From contig JBILMZ010000193.1 in NCBI GenBank assembly GCA_044375275.1, positions 1 to 6,652 on the forward strand: a stretch of DNA of 6,652 nucleotides, read 5' to 3'. Of this stretch, positions 1 to 6,378 are shown piece by piece; position 1 is the first letter of the stretch; each line of letters opens with the position of its first letter. The notes beneath the pieces are model-generated. The model did no database searches and had not been told where the DNA came from. It saw only the letters and a program-made list of their open reading frames with translations. The position numbers and the translations under genes were made by a program. The DNA is from SZUA-430 sp044375275 (GTDB lineage Bacteria > Pseudomonadota > Alphaproteobacteria > Micropepsales > Micropepsaceae).

Positions 1-1
1 C

Positions 2-1135
2 GTGGCCTTCATCGCCATCCTCGCAGACCGGAACGCCATCAGCATGCGCACGGTGGCGATTGCGGCAACCGCGGTGCTCCTGTCAACGCCGGAAGCCTGG
101 ATGGACCCGAGCTTCCAGATGTCTTTCTGCGCTGTGGTGGTGCTGGTGGCCGCATATGAGTGGTGGAACACGGTCCGACTGCGTTACTGGCGCGAGGACG
201 GATGGGGCAGGCGCGCCCTGTCAGCCATCGGAGGAACCGCAGCCACGAGCGTGATGGCGGGATTGGCAACCGCACCCTTCGCGGCATTCCACTTCAATCG
301 GCTTTCTGCATATGGCGTGCCGGCAAACGTTCTGGTGATGCCTGTCGTGAGCCTGGTGATCATGCCGGCAGGCGTTGTGGCCCTGCTCTTGATGCCCCTT
401 GGCCTGGAGTGGCTGCCCCTGCAGTTCATGGACTGGGGGTTGGCCTTGATGCTCGACACGGCACACTGGATATCGTCCTGGCCAGGCGCGGCCCTGGGCG
501 TGCAGGCGTTCTCAGTCGAAGCCCTCCTCCTGATGTCGCTGGGACTGCTGTGGATGGCGTGCTGGCACATGTCCTGGCGATGGCTGGGGCTCGTGCCCCT
601 CTCCATCGGCTTGGTCATGGCAGGCCTCTCCGGGCAGCCAGACATGTATGTTTCAAAGACAGGTGGAAACGTCGCCGTGCGGGCCGCAGACGGACGGCTG
701 TCCTTTGCTTCGGCGCGCCGGGCCCGCTTTGACGCGGAGATGTGGCTGCGGGCAGACGGCGACACAAGAGACGTGTCCGAAGCACTGGCAAGGGAGGCCT
801 CCGCCTTTGACTGTTCAACAGGCCTCTGCATCGCTCCGCCACAAGGGGCGCGAGGGCGGATTGTACTCGTTCAGAATGATGGAGTGCGCGACACGGCATG
901 CACACAGGCCGATATCGTCATCTCGCCGCGGGCCATGACGGCCGGTGACAGCATTCAAGGCTGCGGAGACGGGAAGCTCGTATTCACAGGCGCCTCGCTT
1001 CAGGAAACTGGCGCCGTATCAATCCGCTTCGAGGCGGATGGCCCACACGTTCAGACCGTGGCCCGGACGAGGGGAGAGAGGCCTTGGGTTGCCGCGGTCA
1101 GGCAGCAACCCGAAGCCGGAGTGTCGGATCAGTAG
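2..1135 (+). CDS. comEC: ComEC/Rec2 DNA-uptake channel protein, C-terminal part (5' truncated)
   Basis: This is the last 377 residues of a ComEC/Rec2 family inner-membrane protein, which carries single-stranded DNA into the cytoplasm during natural transformation. The frame is open to the left edge, so the GTG at base 2 is not claimed as the start; the N-terminal OB-like domain and the first helices lie outside. The family signature DPSFQMSF is at residues 35-42. Hydrophobic segments follow at about 43-52, 76-95, 107-131, 140-157, 173-188 and 194-209. Residues 215-365 form a soluble tail containing ADGRLSFASARRARFDAEMWL, a pattern I associate with alphaproteobacterial ComEC. The HxHxDH metal-binding motif of metallo-beta-lactamase-type ComEC tails is absent, so this tail probably has no nuclease activity. 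The stop codon overlaps the convergent lexA by 7 bases. Family assignment is confident; competence of the host is inference. Confidence 0.9.
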   Translation: MAFIAILADRNAISMRTVAIAATAVLLSTPEAWMDPSFQMSFCAVVVLVAAYEWWNTVRLRYWREDGWGRRALSAIGGTAATSVMAGLATAPFAAFHFNRLSAYGVPANVLVMPVVSLVIMPAGVVALLLMPLGLEWLPLQFMDWGLALMLDTAHWISSWPGAALGVQAFSVEALLLMSLGLLWMACWHMSWRWLGLVPLSIGLVMAGLSGQPDMYVSKTGGNVAVRAADGRLSFASARRARFDAEMWLRADGDTRDVSEALAREASAFDCSTGLCIAPPQGARGRIVLVQNDGVRDTACTQADIVISPRAMTAGDSIQGCGDGKLVFTGASLQETGAVSIRFEADGPHVQTVARTRGERPWVAAVRQQPEAGVSDQ

Positions 1136-1845
1136 CGACGGAACAGGCCCACGAGGCGACCCTGGACCTTCACGCGATCAGTATTGAAAATGCGCGTCTC
1201 GAAGGCAGGGTTCGCTGCTTCGAGGGCAATCTGCGATCCGCGTTTGCGCAACCGCTTGAGGGTGGCTTCGTGACTGTCGACCAGCGCCACGACGATGTCA
1301 CCGGAATGGGCATCCTCGGTACGCTGGATGATCACCGTGTCACCATTGAGGATGCCGGCATTGACCATCGAGTCGCCGCTGACTTCCAGCGCGTAATGCT
1401 CGCCCGAAGCGATCAGGGTCTGCGACACGGGAAGACTGTCCGTGACGTTCTGCAACGCTTCGATGGGCGTACCGGCCGCGATGCGACCCATGACGGGAAC
1501 TTCAACCAGCGGCCTCAGGCCACCGCTTCCGCGGCTGGCCGTGGAGCGGATGCTGCCGCCGGAATCCACCACGCCAAACTGCGGGCGCTTGGCGACGACG
1601 GTCTTCGACCGCTGCGTTGGTGCATTGGAATTTTCAGGCAGCTTCACGACTTCCAGTGCACGCGCCCGGTGAGCCAGGCGGCGAAGAAAGCCGCGCTCCT
1701 CAAGCGCCGTGATCAGCCGGTGAATGCCGGACTTCGAGCGAAGGTCCAGCGCCTCCTTCATCTCGTCAAAGGACGGGGCGACCCCGGTTTCACGAAGCTT
1801 GTCGTGAATGTACATAAGCAACTCATATTGTTTGCGGGTCAGCAT
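1129..1845 (-). CDS. lexA: LexA, SOS-response repressor / self-cleaving protease
   Basis: LexA represses DNA-damage genes and cleaves itself when RecA is activated. The 238-residue product starts MLTRKQYELL. Its N-terminal winged helix-turn-helix spans about 1-66, with SFDEMKEALDL and KSGIHRLITALEERGFLRR. A long polar linker follows (about 67-114), then the S24 peptidase domain. The predicted cleavage site is Ala124-Gly125 (RIAAGTP), the catalytic serine is Ser159 (GDSM) and the general-base lysine is Lys197 (ATLKRL), so it should be cleavable. The extra linker makes it longer than E. coli LexA (202 aa), as is usual in alphaproteobacteria. I chose the ATG at 1845 because GAGGTG lies 6 bases upstream and the protein start matches the family; the frame extends to a TTG at 1881, but that extension is not LexA-like and lies in the operator. 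It has its own promoter with two LexA boxes, so it is autoregulated. Confidence 0.97.
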   Translation of the reverse strand: MLTRKQYELLMYIHDKLRETGVAPSFDEMKEALDLRSKSGIHRLITALEERGFLRRLAHRARALEVVKLPENSNAPTQRSKTVVAKRPQFGVVDSGGSIRSTASRGSGGLRPLVEVPVMGRIAAGTPIEALQNVTDSLPVSQTLIASGEHYALEVSGDSMVNAGILNGDTVIIQRTEDAHSGDIVVALVDSHEATLKRLRKRGSQIALEAANPAFETRIFNTDRVKVQGRLVGLFRRY

Positions 1846-1851
1846 TTCAGG

Positions 1852-1857
1852 CACCTC
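1852..1857 (-). promoter_or_regulatory. lexA ribosome-binding site
   Basis: The minus strand reads GAGGTG, then six bases, then the ATG at 1845. This fixes the lexA start in preference to the upstream TTG at 1881. Confidence 0.85.
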
Positions 1858-1864
1858 AAAGCAT

Positions 1865-1879
1865 GAACATAGTCGGAAC
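1865..1879 (-). promoter_or_regulatory. LexA (SOS) box in the lexA leader
   Basis: On the minus strand this reads GTTC-CGACTAT-GTTC, a second perfect GTTC-N7-GTTC operator. It lies just downstream of the predicted transcription start, about +5 to +20. It points opposite to the box at 1891-1905. The two box centres are 26 bases apart, about 2.5 helical turns. Confidence 0.92.
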
Positions 1880-1890
1880 AATCGCTGTTT

Positions 1891-1905
1891 GTTCTATTCA
1901 TGTTC
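1891..1905 (+). promoter_or_regulatory. LexA (SOS) box over the lexA -10 element
   Basis: The sequence is GTTC-TATTCAT-GTTC, a perfect match to the alphaproteobacterial SOS operator GTTC-N7-GTTC. It overlaps the -10 element and the adjacent spacer of the lexA promoter, so bound LexA would block RNA polymerase directly. In its extended form it reads TTGTTC-N5-ATGTTC (1889-1905), identical in both half-sites to the second box. Confidence 0.93.
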
Positions 1906-1918
1906 CGTAAATTGTCAA
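1891..1918 (-). promoter_or_regulatory. lexA promoter (-35 TTGACA, -10 TAGAAC)
   Basis: Reading the minus strand, a perfect -35 TTGACA (1918-1913) is followed after 16 bases by TAGAAC (1896-1891), a 4/6 match to the -10 consensus. Transcription should start near 1884, giving a leader of about 38 bases before the lexA ATG. One LexA box covers the spacer and the -10, which explains how LexA would shut the promoter. The -35 is clear; the -10 and the start point are inferred. Confidence 0.75.
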
Positions 1919-1919
1919 T

Positions 1920-1934
1920 GAACAAATTAAGCAC
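1920..1934 (+). promoter_or_regulatory. Possible degenerate third LexA box
   Basis: GAAC-AAATTAA-GCAC has the correct spacing for the direct-repeat operator, but one of its eight conserved bases differs (GCAC for GAAC). It lies immediately upstream of the lexA -35 element. It may be a weak accessory site or chance. Confidence 0.3.
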
Positions 1935-1982
1935 AAGGCCGGGATTCTGAATTTTTGGCGCTTTTCCGCCACTGCCCAGCGG

Positions 1983-3170
1983 TCAATCCAGCCGGAGAAC
2001 CCGCACGGTGCTGCCTGCCGCGCGTGCCGGGTCATGCGGCGGCCTCACAATCAGGCCCCCGGCGGCCGCCAGGAACCGCAACATCCCCGAATCCTGAATC
2101 GGCAGGGGTGTCGCCATCAGCCACCCGTCCTCATCCTGTGCGAGGGTTGCCCGGCAATAGTCCTGCCGCACGTCATTCGCTGCCATGGGTTGGGTGAGCG
2201 TCGCCGGGACCAACTGGTGCGGCGCCTCGAGGCAACCTGTCAGGCGCATGATCAGCGGCTTGAGAAACAGGAGCGAACACACGAACGCAGAGACCGGATT
2301 GCCCGGCAGCCCGAGGAAGGTAACGCCTCGAAACTTCCCCGAGACCAGCGGTTTGCCCGGTCGCATGGCGATCTTCCAGAAGTCGACGCTCAACTCCGGT
2401 GCCAGCGCGGACTGGACAAGGTCATAGTCACCCACGGACGCACCACCAATCGTGATCACGACATCGAATGTGCTGGCGTCGCTCAGCCTGGCACGAATGT
2501 CTTCGATCGTGTCACGAGCGATCCCCAGCGGCACGGCAATGCCGCCCCAGGATTCAATCTCGGCAGCGAGCCCGGAGGGAGATGAACTGATGATCTGATT
2601 GGGTCCCGGCACGCCACCGGGCAGGACAAGTTCGTCGCCTGTGGCCAGGATGGCAATACGCGGACGGCGGGCGCAACTGAGCGTGGCGCAGTTCATGGCA
2701 GCCGCCAGGGCAATATCTCTCGCACGCAGCCGTCGGCCGGCCTTCAGTAATATGTCACCGCGACTGAAGTCGAGACCGGCCCTGCGGATGTGTTTGCCGG
2801 GCTGGATGACATTGCCTTCCAGCAACCGGATCTGGTCACCCCGTCGCTCGACGTTTTCCTGGATGATGATGCTGTCAGCGCCCGACGGAACCGGCGCGCC
2901 TGTGAAGATCCGGACGGCGTCACCTTCACCGACTGTGCCGCCAAAGCTACCTCCAGCCTGTGCTTCGCCGACGACGGCAAAGCTGTCACGAGCAGAATGC
3001 CGGACGGCGTAACCGTCCATCGCACTCACGTCACACGGCGGGTTTGTCAGGCGGGCCTGGACGTCTGCGGCAAGCACCCGGCCACTGGCCTGCGCCAGCG
3101 GCACGTCTTCCGGAGGAAGGGGTGTCAGGCCAGCGAGGACACGCGCCTGCGCTTCAGCAACGGACAACAT
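1983..3170 (-). CDS. moeA: MoeA, molybdopterin molybdenumtransferase
   Basis: MoeA inserts molybdate into adenylylated molybdopterin, the last general step of molybdenum-cofactor synthesis, in the cytoplasm. Numbering from the upstream GTG (3176), residues 51-59 are SAMDGYAVR, 89-101 contain the RIFTGAPVPSGAD block, 179-182 are TGDE in the MogA-like domain, 244-251 are GGASVGDY, 271-276 are MRPGKP and 288-296 are LGLPGNPVS. A C-terminal beta domain runs from about 320 to the end. All these blocks are intact and the length is close to that of E. coli MoeA (411 aa). I place the start at ATG 3170 because a near-ideal ribosome-binding site precedes it; the GTG at 3176, which overlaps the moaC stop, would add only two residues. 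It is the last gene of the run. No clear terminator follows before lexA, 137 bases downstream. Confidence 0.95.
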   Translation of the reverse strand: MLSVAEAQARVLAGLTPLPPEDVPLAQASGRVLAADVQARLTNPPCDVSAMDGYAVRHSARDSFAVVGEAQAGGSFGGTVGEGDAVRIFTGAPVPSGADSIIIQENVERRGDQIRLLEGNVIQPGKHIRRAGLDFSRGDILLKAGRRLRARDIALAAAMNCATLSCARRPRIAILATGDELVLPGGVPGPNQIISSSPSGLAAEIESWGGIAVPLGIARDTIEDIRARLSDASTFDVVITIGGASVGDYDLVQSALAPELSVDFWKIAMRPGKPLVSGKFRGVTFLGLPGNPVSAFVCSLLFLKPLIMRLTGCLEAPHQLVPATLTQPMAANDVRQDYCRATLAQDEDGWLMATPLPIQDSGMLRFLAAAGGLIVRPPHDPARAAGSTVRVLRLD

Positions 3171-3180
3171 GCTCACCCCC
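3171..3180 (-). promoter_or_regulatory. moeA ribosome-binding site over the moaC stop codon
   Basis: The minus strand reads GGGGGTGAGC and then ATG at 3170. This is one mismatch from the ideal GGAGGTGA, with good spacing to the ATG but none for the GTG at 3176, which lies inside the site. The moaC stop codon (3175-3173) is part of it, so ribosomes finishing moaC end on the moeA initiation region. That predicts translational coupling. Confidence 0.75.
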
Positions 3181-3982
3181 GGTACAGATCTTCAGGGTCC
3201 ACGTTGATGGCACTTGCAAGCTTCTGCTCTTCGCCGCGCGTCAGGGAATGCGTGCGTCCATGCAGGAAGGAATAAAGCACGCCAACGGCCAGACCCGCGT
3301 CACGTGTCCATGCATGCGCCGTCAGGCCACGCGCCTGCATGAAGCGCCTGAGCGCTTCGCGCTTGTTCGACGCATCGGCAACGTTCTTGCGGACGGGAGC
3401 CTCCACAGCAACTTCGCTGACAGCAACAGCACGAGCCCGGCGCGTCTTGATCTGGACTCCGCTGGCGCGGCGCTGGGCTGCATGACGGCCTGAGGAAGCT
3501 GGTTTGTCCTCGGCGCGAAAGCTGCCCGACTTGCCGCCTTCCTTGCTGATCAGTCGGATGGCTTCAATCGTGATGCCGCGCTCGACGGCTTTCAGCATGT
3601 CATAGATCGTGAGGGCAGCAACCGAGGCTGCGGTCAATGCTTCCATCTCGACGCCAGTCGTGCCGGTGACACGAACAGTGGCCAGGATCCGGATGATGCA
3701 CTCCGCCTCATCGGGTTCGCACAGCACCGTCACCGCCGAGATCGGCAGCGGATGACAGAGCGGAATGAGGTCGGACGTCTTCTTGGCCGCCATGATGCCG
3801 GCGACACGCGCGACGGCAAGGACATCCCCCTTCGGAATAGCACCCTCCAGAACCGCCTCCAGCGTTTCCGGGTTCATGCGAACAATGGCCTCGGCCATCG
3901 CCGTACGCTCGGTGGGCGCCTTGGATGAAACATCCACCATGTGGGCCTGACCCTTGTCGTTCAGGTGGGTAAGCTTGCTCAC
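3173..3982 (-). CDS. moaC: MoaC, cyclic pyranopterin monophosphate synthase, with C-terminal helix-turn-helix extension
   Basis: Residues 1-156 are a complete MoaC, which converts 3',8-cyclo-GTP (made by MoaA) to cyclic pyranopterin monophosphate. Visible motifs are LIPLCHPLPI (72-81, with His77), GTTGVEMEALTAAS (107-120), the catalytic pair Asp128/Lys131 in IYDMLKAVER, and the usual end ISKEGGKSGSFR (145-156). Family members normally stop near residue 160. Here a basic, low-complexity linker (about 157-205) follows, then a 63-residue segment (206-268) resembling a Cro/C1-type helix-turn-helix. The GTG start at 3982 overlaps the trpC stop (GTGA), gives the family's MSKLTH N-terminus and has GGAGG six bases upstream. 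Linker codons favour G/C at the third position less than the MoaC core does, which hints at a later addition. MoaC function is secure; a DNA-binding role for the tail is inference. Confidence 0.94.
   Translation of the reverse strand: MSKLTHLNDKGQAHMVDVSSKAPTERTAMAEAIVRMNPETLEAVLEGAIPKGDVLAVARVAGIMAAKKTSDLIPLCHPLPISAVTVLCEPDEAECIIRILATVRVTGTTGVEMEALTAASVAALTIYDMLKAVERGITIEAIRLISKEGGKSGSFRAEDKPASSGRHAAQRRASGVQIKTRRARAVAVSEVAVEAPVRKNVADASNKREALRRFMQARGLTAHAWTRDAGLAVGVLYSFLHGRTHSLTRGEEQKLASAINVDPEDLYRG
3176..3367 (-). other. XRE (Cro/C1)-like helix-turn-helix domain fused to MoaC
   Basis: This segment codes for MoaC residues 206-269. The order matches a Cro/C1 fold: helix 1 KREALRRFMQARG, helix 2 TAHAWTRDAG, a recognition helix in LAVGVLYSFLHGRTHSL, helix 4 EEQKLASAIN, and the typical end VDPEDLY. 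The turn pattern (RGLT-x5-DAGL-x4-LYSFLHGR) resembles N-terminal domains of phage-type repressors. No separate start codon or ribosome-binding site is evident before it. The call rests on pattern recognition only. Confidence 0.7.
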
Positions 3983-4779
3983 GAGGATCCTCCCAGAAGG
4001 AGGCGAGTCGCGCCCTTCACATCGTCCTGCCGCATCAGGCTTTCGCCGACAAGGAACGTCTGCACGTTGGCCGCCGACAGGCGCTTGAGGTCCGCGTGCG
4101 AATTGATACCGCTTTCCGATACGACAAGGACACCCGGTGGCACCAGGGGCGCCAGACGTTCCGTCGTTGCGAGGTCGGTCTTGAAGGTCACGAGGTCCCG
4201 GTTGTTGATGCCAATCATGCGGGGCCCTAGGGGTAGCGCCCGCCGGAGCTCTTCCTCGTTGTGGACTTCGAACAGCGTATCCATGCCCCAGCGACCTGCA
4301 GCTTCATGCAGGGCCGCGGCCTGCGCGTCCGAGACGGCTGCCATGATGATGAGGATGCAGTCGGCACCCAGCGCCCGCGCCTCGGTGACCTGATACGGCT
4401 CGAACATGAAGTCCTTCCGCAGTGCCGGCAGCGCCACGGCGTCTCGCGCAGCTGCCAGGAAGGAGTTGTCACCCTGGAATGAAGGCTTGTCGGTCAGCAC
4501 CGAAAGGCAAGCCGCGCCGCCAGCCTCGTAAGCCTTTGCCAGCGCCGGCGGATCAAAGTCCGGTCGGATAAGACCCTTGGAGGGACTTGCCTTCTTGATC
4601 TCGGCAATGAGGGCCGGTCGACCCTGGGCGATCTGCGCCTCAAGCGCGGCCCGGAAGGGACGCACCGGCGAAGCGCGTCGCGCCCGTGCTTCCATTTCGG
4701 CCTCCGGGACAAGCCCGCGGGCCACCCGAATTTCATCAATCTTGTAAGCGGCAATCGCGCCCAGCACGTTTTCAGGCAT
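3979..4779 (-). other. trpC: TrpC part of the fusion, with possible internal start
   Basis: The in-frame ATG at 4779 (residue 338) lies where stand-alone TrpC proteins begin, giving a normal 266-residue product. AAGG lies five bases upstream on the minus strand, a weak ribosome-binding site. Free TrpC could therefore be made besides the fusion protein. The domain boundary is firm; the internal start is a possibility. Confidence 0.5.
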
Positions 4780-5790
4780 CGTGGCCTTGATGAGGCGCGC
4801 GAGTGTGGTTGCGGCGTTGCCCGACGCAAGAGCCTGGCGCGCGAGCGCCACCCCTTCGCGCAGGTCCTTTGCTGCCTCAGCAACAATCAGCCCGGCCGCT
4901 GCATTGAGGCAGACGATGTCGTGATAGGCGCCGGGCTTGCCTTCAAAGAGGCGTCGCATCTCGGCAGCATTGGCCTCGGCATCTCCACCCAGAATGGACT
5001 TGAGGTCATGGCGGGCAAGGCCAGCGTCTTCCGGCGTGACCGTGAACCGACGCGTCTTTCCGCGATCAAGCTCGACCACATGGGTCGGTCCCGAGATCGA
5101 GAGTTCGTCCAGCCCGTCCTCGCCGTGCACCACCCAGGCCCGCTGCGAGCCCAGCATGTTGAGGACATCGGCATAGGGTTCAAGCCAGCGCAAGGCGAAC
5201 ACGCCTGCGAGCTGCCTTTTGACCTGCGCGGGATTGCAAAGCGGGCCCAGAAGATTGAACACGGTGCGAAAACCGAGCTGGCGTCGCACGCCGCCGACAT
5301 GCGCCAGCGCCGCATGATGGTCCGGCGCAAACATGAAGCCGATGCCGGCTGTCTCGATGCTGCGAGCGATCTGCGCGGGTGGCAGGCTGATCTGCACGCC
5401 AAGGGCCGCAAGCACGTCCGCCGCGCCGCTGCGCGATGACAGGGCACGGTTGCCATGCTTGGCCACCTTCACGCCACAGGCCGAAACCACGATGGCGGCG
5501 GCCGTCGAGATGTTGAGCGTGCCCACACCATCGCCGCCTGTTCCGACCATGTCGATGGCGTCGGCGGGGGCATCTACCCGCAGGCAGTGGCGCCGCAGCA
5601 CTTGCGCGGCGGCAGCGATCTCTTCAACCGTTTCACCGCGCAGGTGAAGGAGGGAGACAAAGGCTGCCATCTGCGCGTCGCTCGCCTGTCCACGCAGGAT
5701 GATTTCAAAGGCCTGCGTTGCCTCATCAGGCGTCAGCGCAGCCCCGGTGGCGACGCGGCCCAGCAGCGGCTTGAAAAGATCGGGGTTCAT
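3979..5790 (-). CDS. trpDC: Fused anthranilate phosphoribosyltransferase / indole-3-glycerol-phosphate synthase (TrpD-TrpC)
   Basis: One 603-residue frame carries two tryptophan enzymes. Residues 1-337 are TrpD, which joins anthranilate to PRPP: GTGGD (83-87), NIST (93-96), KHGNRALSSRSGAADVL (111-127), FRTVFNLLGPL (174-184) and the magnesium-binding pair Asp228-Glu229 are present. Residues 338-603 are TrpC, the TIM barrel that closes the indole ring: EIKKASPSKG (397-406), RKDF (458-461), FEVHNEEE (507-514), GINNRDL (527-533) and SESGI (558-562) are present. Both halves are full length and intact. In relatives these are separate adjacent genes. Here no stop separates them, and the family-typical TrpC start MPENVLGAIAAYK follows straight after the TrpD end. 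The ATG start overlaps the trpG stop (ATGA) and the stop overlaps the moaC start (GTGA). The frame could still yield separate TrpC by internal initiation at 4779. Confidence 0.95.
   Translation of the reverse strand: MNPDLFKPLLGRVATGAALTPDEATQAFEIILRGQASDAQMAAFVSLLHLRGETVEEIAAAAQVLRRHCLRVDAPADAIDMVGTGGDGVGTLNISTAAAIVVSACGVKVAKHGNRALSSRSGAADVLAALGVQISLPPAQIARSIETAGIGFMFAPDHHAALAHVGGVRRQLGFRTVFNLLGPLCNPAQVKRQLAGVFALRWLEPYADVLNMLGSQRAWVVHGEDGLDELSISGPTHVVELDRGKTRRFTVTPEDAGLARHDLKSILGGDAEANAAEMRRLFEGKPGAYHDIVCLNAAAGLIVAEAAKDLREGVALARQALASGNAATTLARLIKATMPENVLGAIAAYKIDEIRVARGLVPEAEMEARARRASPVRPFRAALEAQIAQGRPALIAEIKKASPSKGLIRPDFDPPALAKAYEAGGAACLSVLTDKPSFQGDNSFLAAARDAVALPALRKDFMFEPYQVTEARALGADCILIIMAAVSDAQAAALHEAAGRWGMDTLFEVHNEEELRRALPLGPRMIGINNRDLVTFKTDLATTERLAPLVPPGVLVVSESGINSHADLKRLSAANVQTFLVGESLMRQDDVKGATRLLLGGSS
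3987..3994 (-). promoter_or_regulatory. moaC ribosome-binding site inside trpC
   Basis: The minus strand reads GGGAGGAT, with GGAGG six bases before the GTG at 3982. It supports this GTG as a true start even though it overlaps the trpC stop codon. Confidence 0.75.
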
Positions 5791-6362
5791 GCCGCGCGCG
5801 CCAGTTCCAGGAAGTTCCGGAGGAGGGCGTGGCCATGCTGCGTCGCAATGCTCTCCGGGTGAAACTGCACCCCATGCACAGGATGCTCACGGTGGCACAG
5901 CCCCATGATCGTGCCATCATCGGTCTCCGCCGTGATGGTCAGGGAATTGGGCAGGCTGGCCCGGTCCACAACGAGGGAGTGATACCGCGTGGCGTCGAAC
6001 CGCTCCGGCAGGTTGCGGAAGACGCTGGTGCCGAAATTGCGGATCGTGCTCACCTTGCCATGCATCGGGGCTCCAGCGCGCACGACTTGCCCTCCATAGA
6101 CCTGACCGATGGTCTGGTGGCCAAGGCAAACGCCAAGAATGGGATGGGTCGGACCCAGGCGGGTCACGAGCTCGAGGCAGATGCCGGCCCTGTCCGGGTC
6201 GCACGGTCCGGGCGACAGGACGATGGCCCGCGGCGCCTTCTGCTCGACCTGGTTGACGGTGAGCTCGTCATTGCGGACGACTTCAACTTCCGCGCCAAGC
6301 TGGCCGAAATAGTGCACCAGGTTCCAGGTAAAGCTGTCGTAGTTGTCGATAAGCAGGATCAT
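5787..6362 (-). CDS. trpG: TrpG, glutamine amidotransferase subunit of anthranilate synthase
   Basis: TrpG releases ammonia from glutamine and feeds it to TrpE, which makes anthranilate from chorismate. The 191-residue class I amidotransferase begins MILLIDNYDSFTWNLVHYF, the classic N-terminus. It has SPGPCDPDRAGI (50-61), the nucleophile Cys79 in GVCLGHQ, the HGK motif at 101-103, and the catalytic His168 and Glu170 in FHPES. It may also serve p-aminobenzoate synthesis, because TrpG and PabA are often shared. The start is the ATG at 6362: the frame extends 26 codons further to a TTG at 6440, but that stretch is not TrpG-like. No good ribosome-binding site precedes this ATG. It is the first gene of the overlapping run. 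TrpE is not within the 290 bases upstream. Confidence 0.96.
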   Translation of the reverse strand: MILLIDNYDSFTWNLVHYFGQLGAEVEVVRNDELTVNQVEQKAPRAIVLSPGPCDPDRAGICLELVTRLGPTHPILGVCLGHQTIGQVYGGQVVRAGAPMHGKVSTIRNFGTSVFRNLPERFDATRYHSLVVDRASLPNSLTITAETDDGTIMGLCHREHPVHGVQFHPESIATQHGHALLRNFLELARAA

Positions 6363-6378
6363 CTGAAATACGCTCGAA

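Larger units (their letters stand above)
1865..1905. repeat. 41-base palindrome formed by the two LexA boxes
   Basis: The operator is symmetric: GAACAT-N5-GAACAA-N7-TTGTTC-N5-ATGTTC. All four six-base half-sites pair exactly about a centre at 1885, while the N5 and N7 spacers do not match. This symmetry comes from two LexA boxes in opposite orientation. Confidence 0.9.

Noticed and set aside
1084..1866. 260-codon plus-strand frame opposite lexA
   Set aside because: It is antisense to an unmistakable lexA, crosses the lexA operator region, and its translation looks like no known protein.
1856..1870. Four-codon upstream frame (ATG at 1870 to TGA at 1856) in the lexA leader
   Set aside because: It has no ribosome-binding site of its own and such mini-frames arise easily by chance.
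1846..1881. Twelve-residue N-terminal extension of LexA from a TTG at 1881
   Set aside because: It lies within the operator, is unlike LexA N-termini, and the ATG at 1845 has a well-placed GAGGTG.
1956..1971. Inverted repeat TGGCG-N6-CGCCA as a Rho-independent terminator for moeA
   Set aside because: The stem is only five bases and is followed by A residues on the minus strand and by no T run on the plus strand.
4921..5439. Plus-strand frames opposite trpD
   Set aside because: These are mirror frames of a GC-rich gene with no protein-family features.
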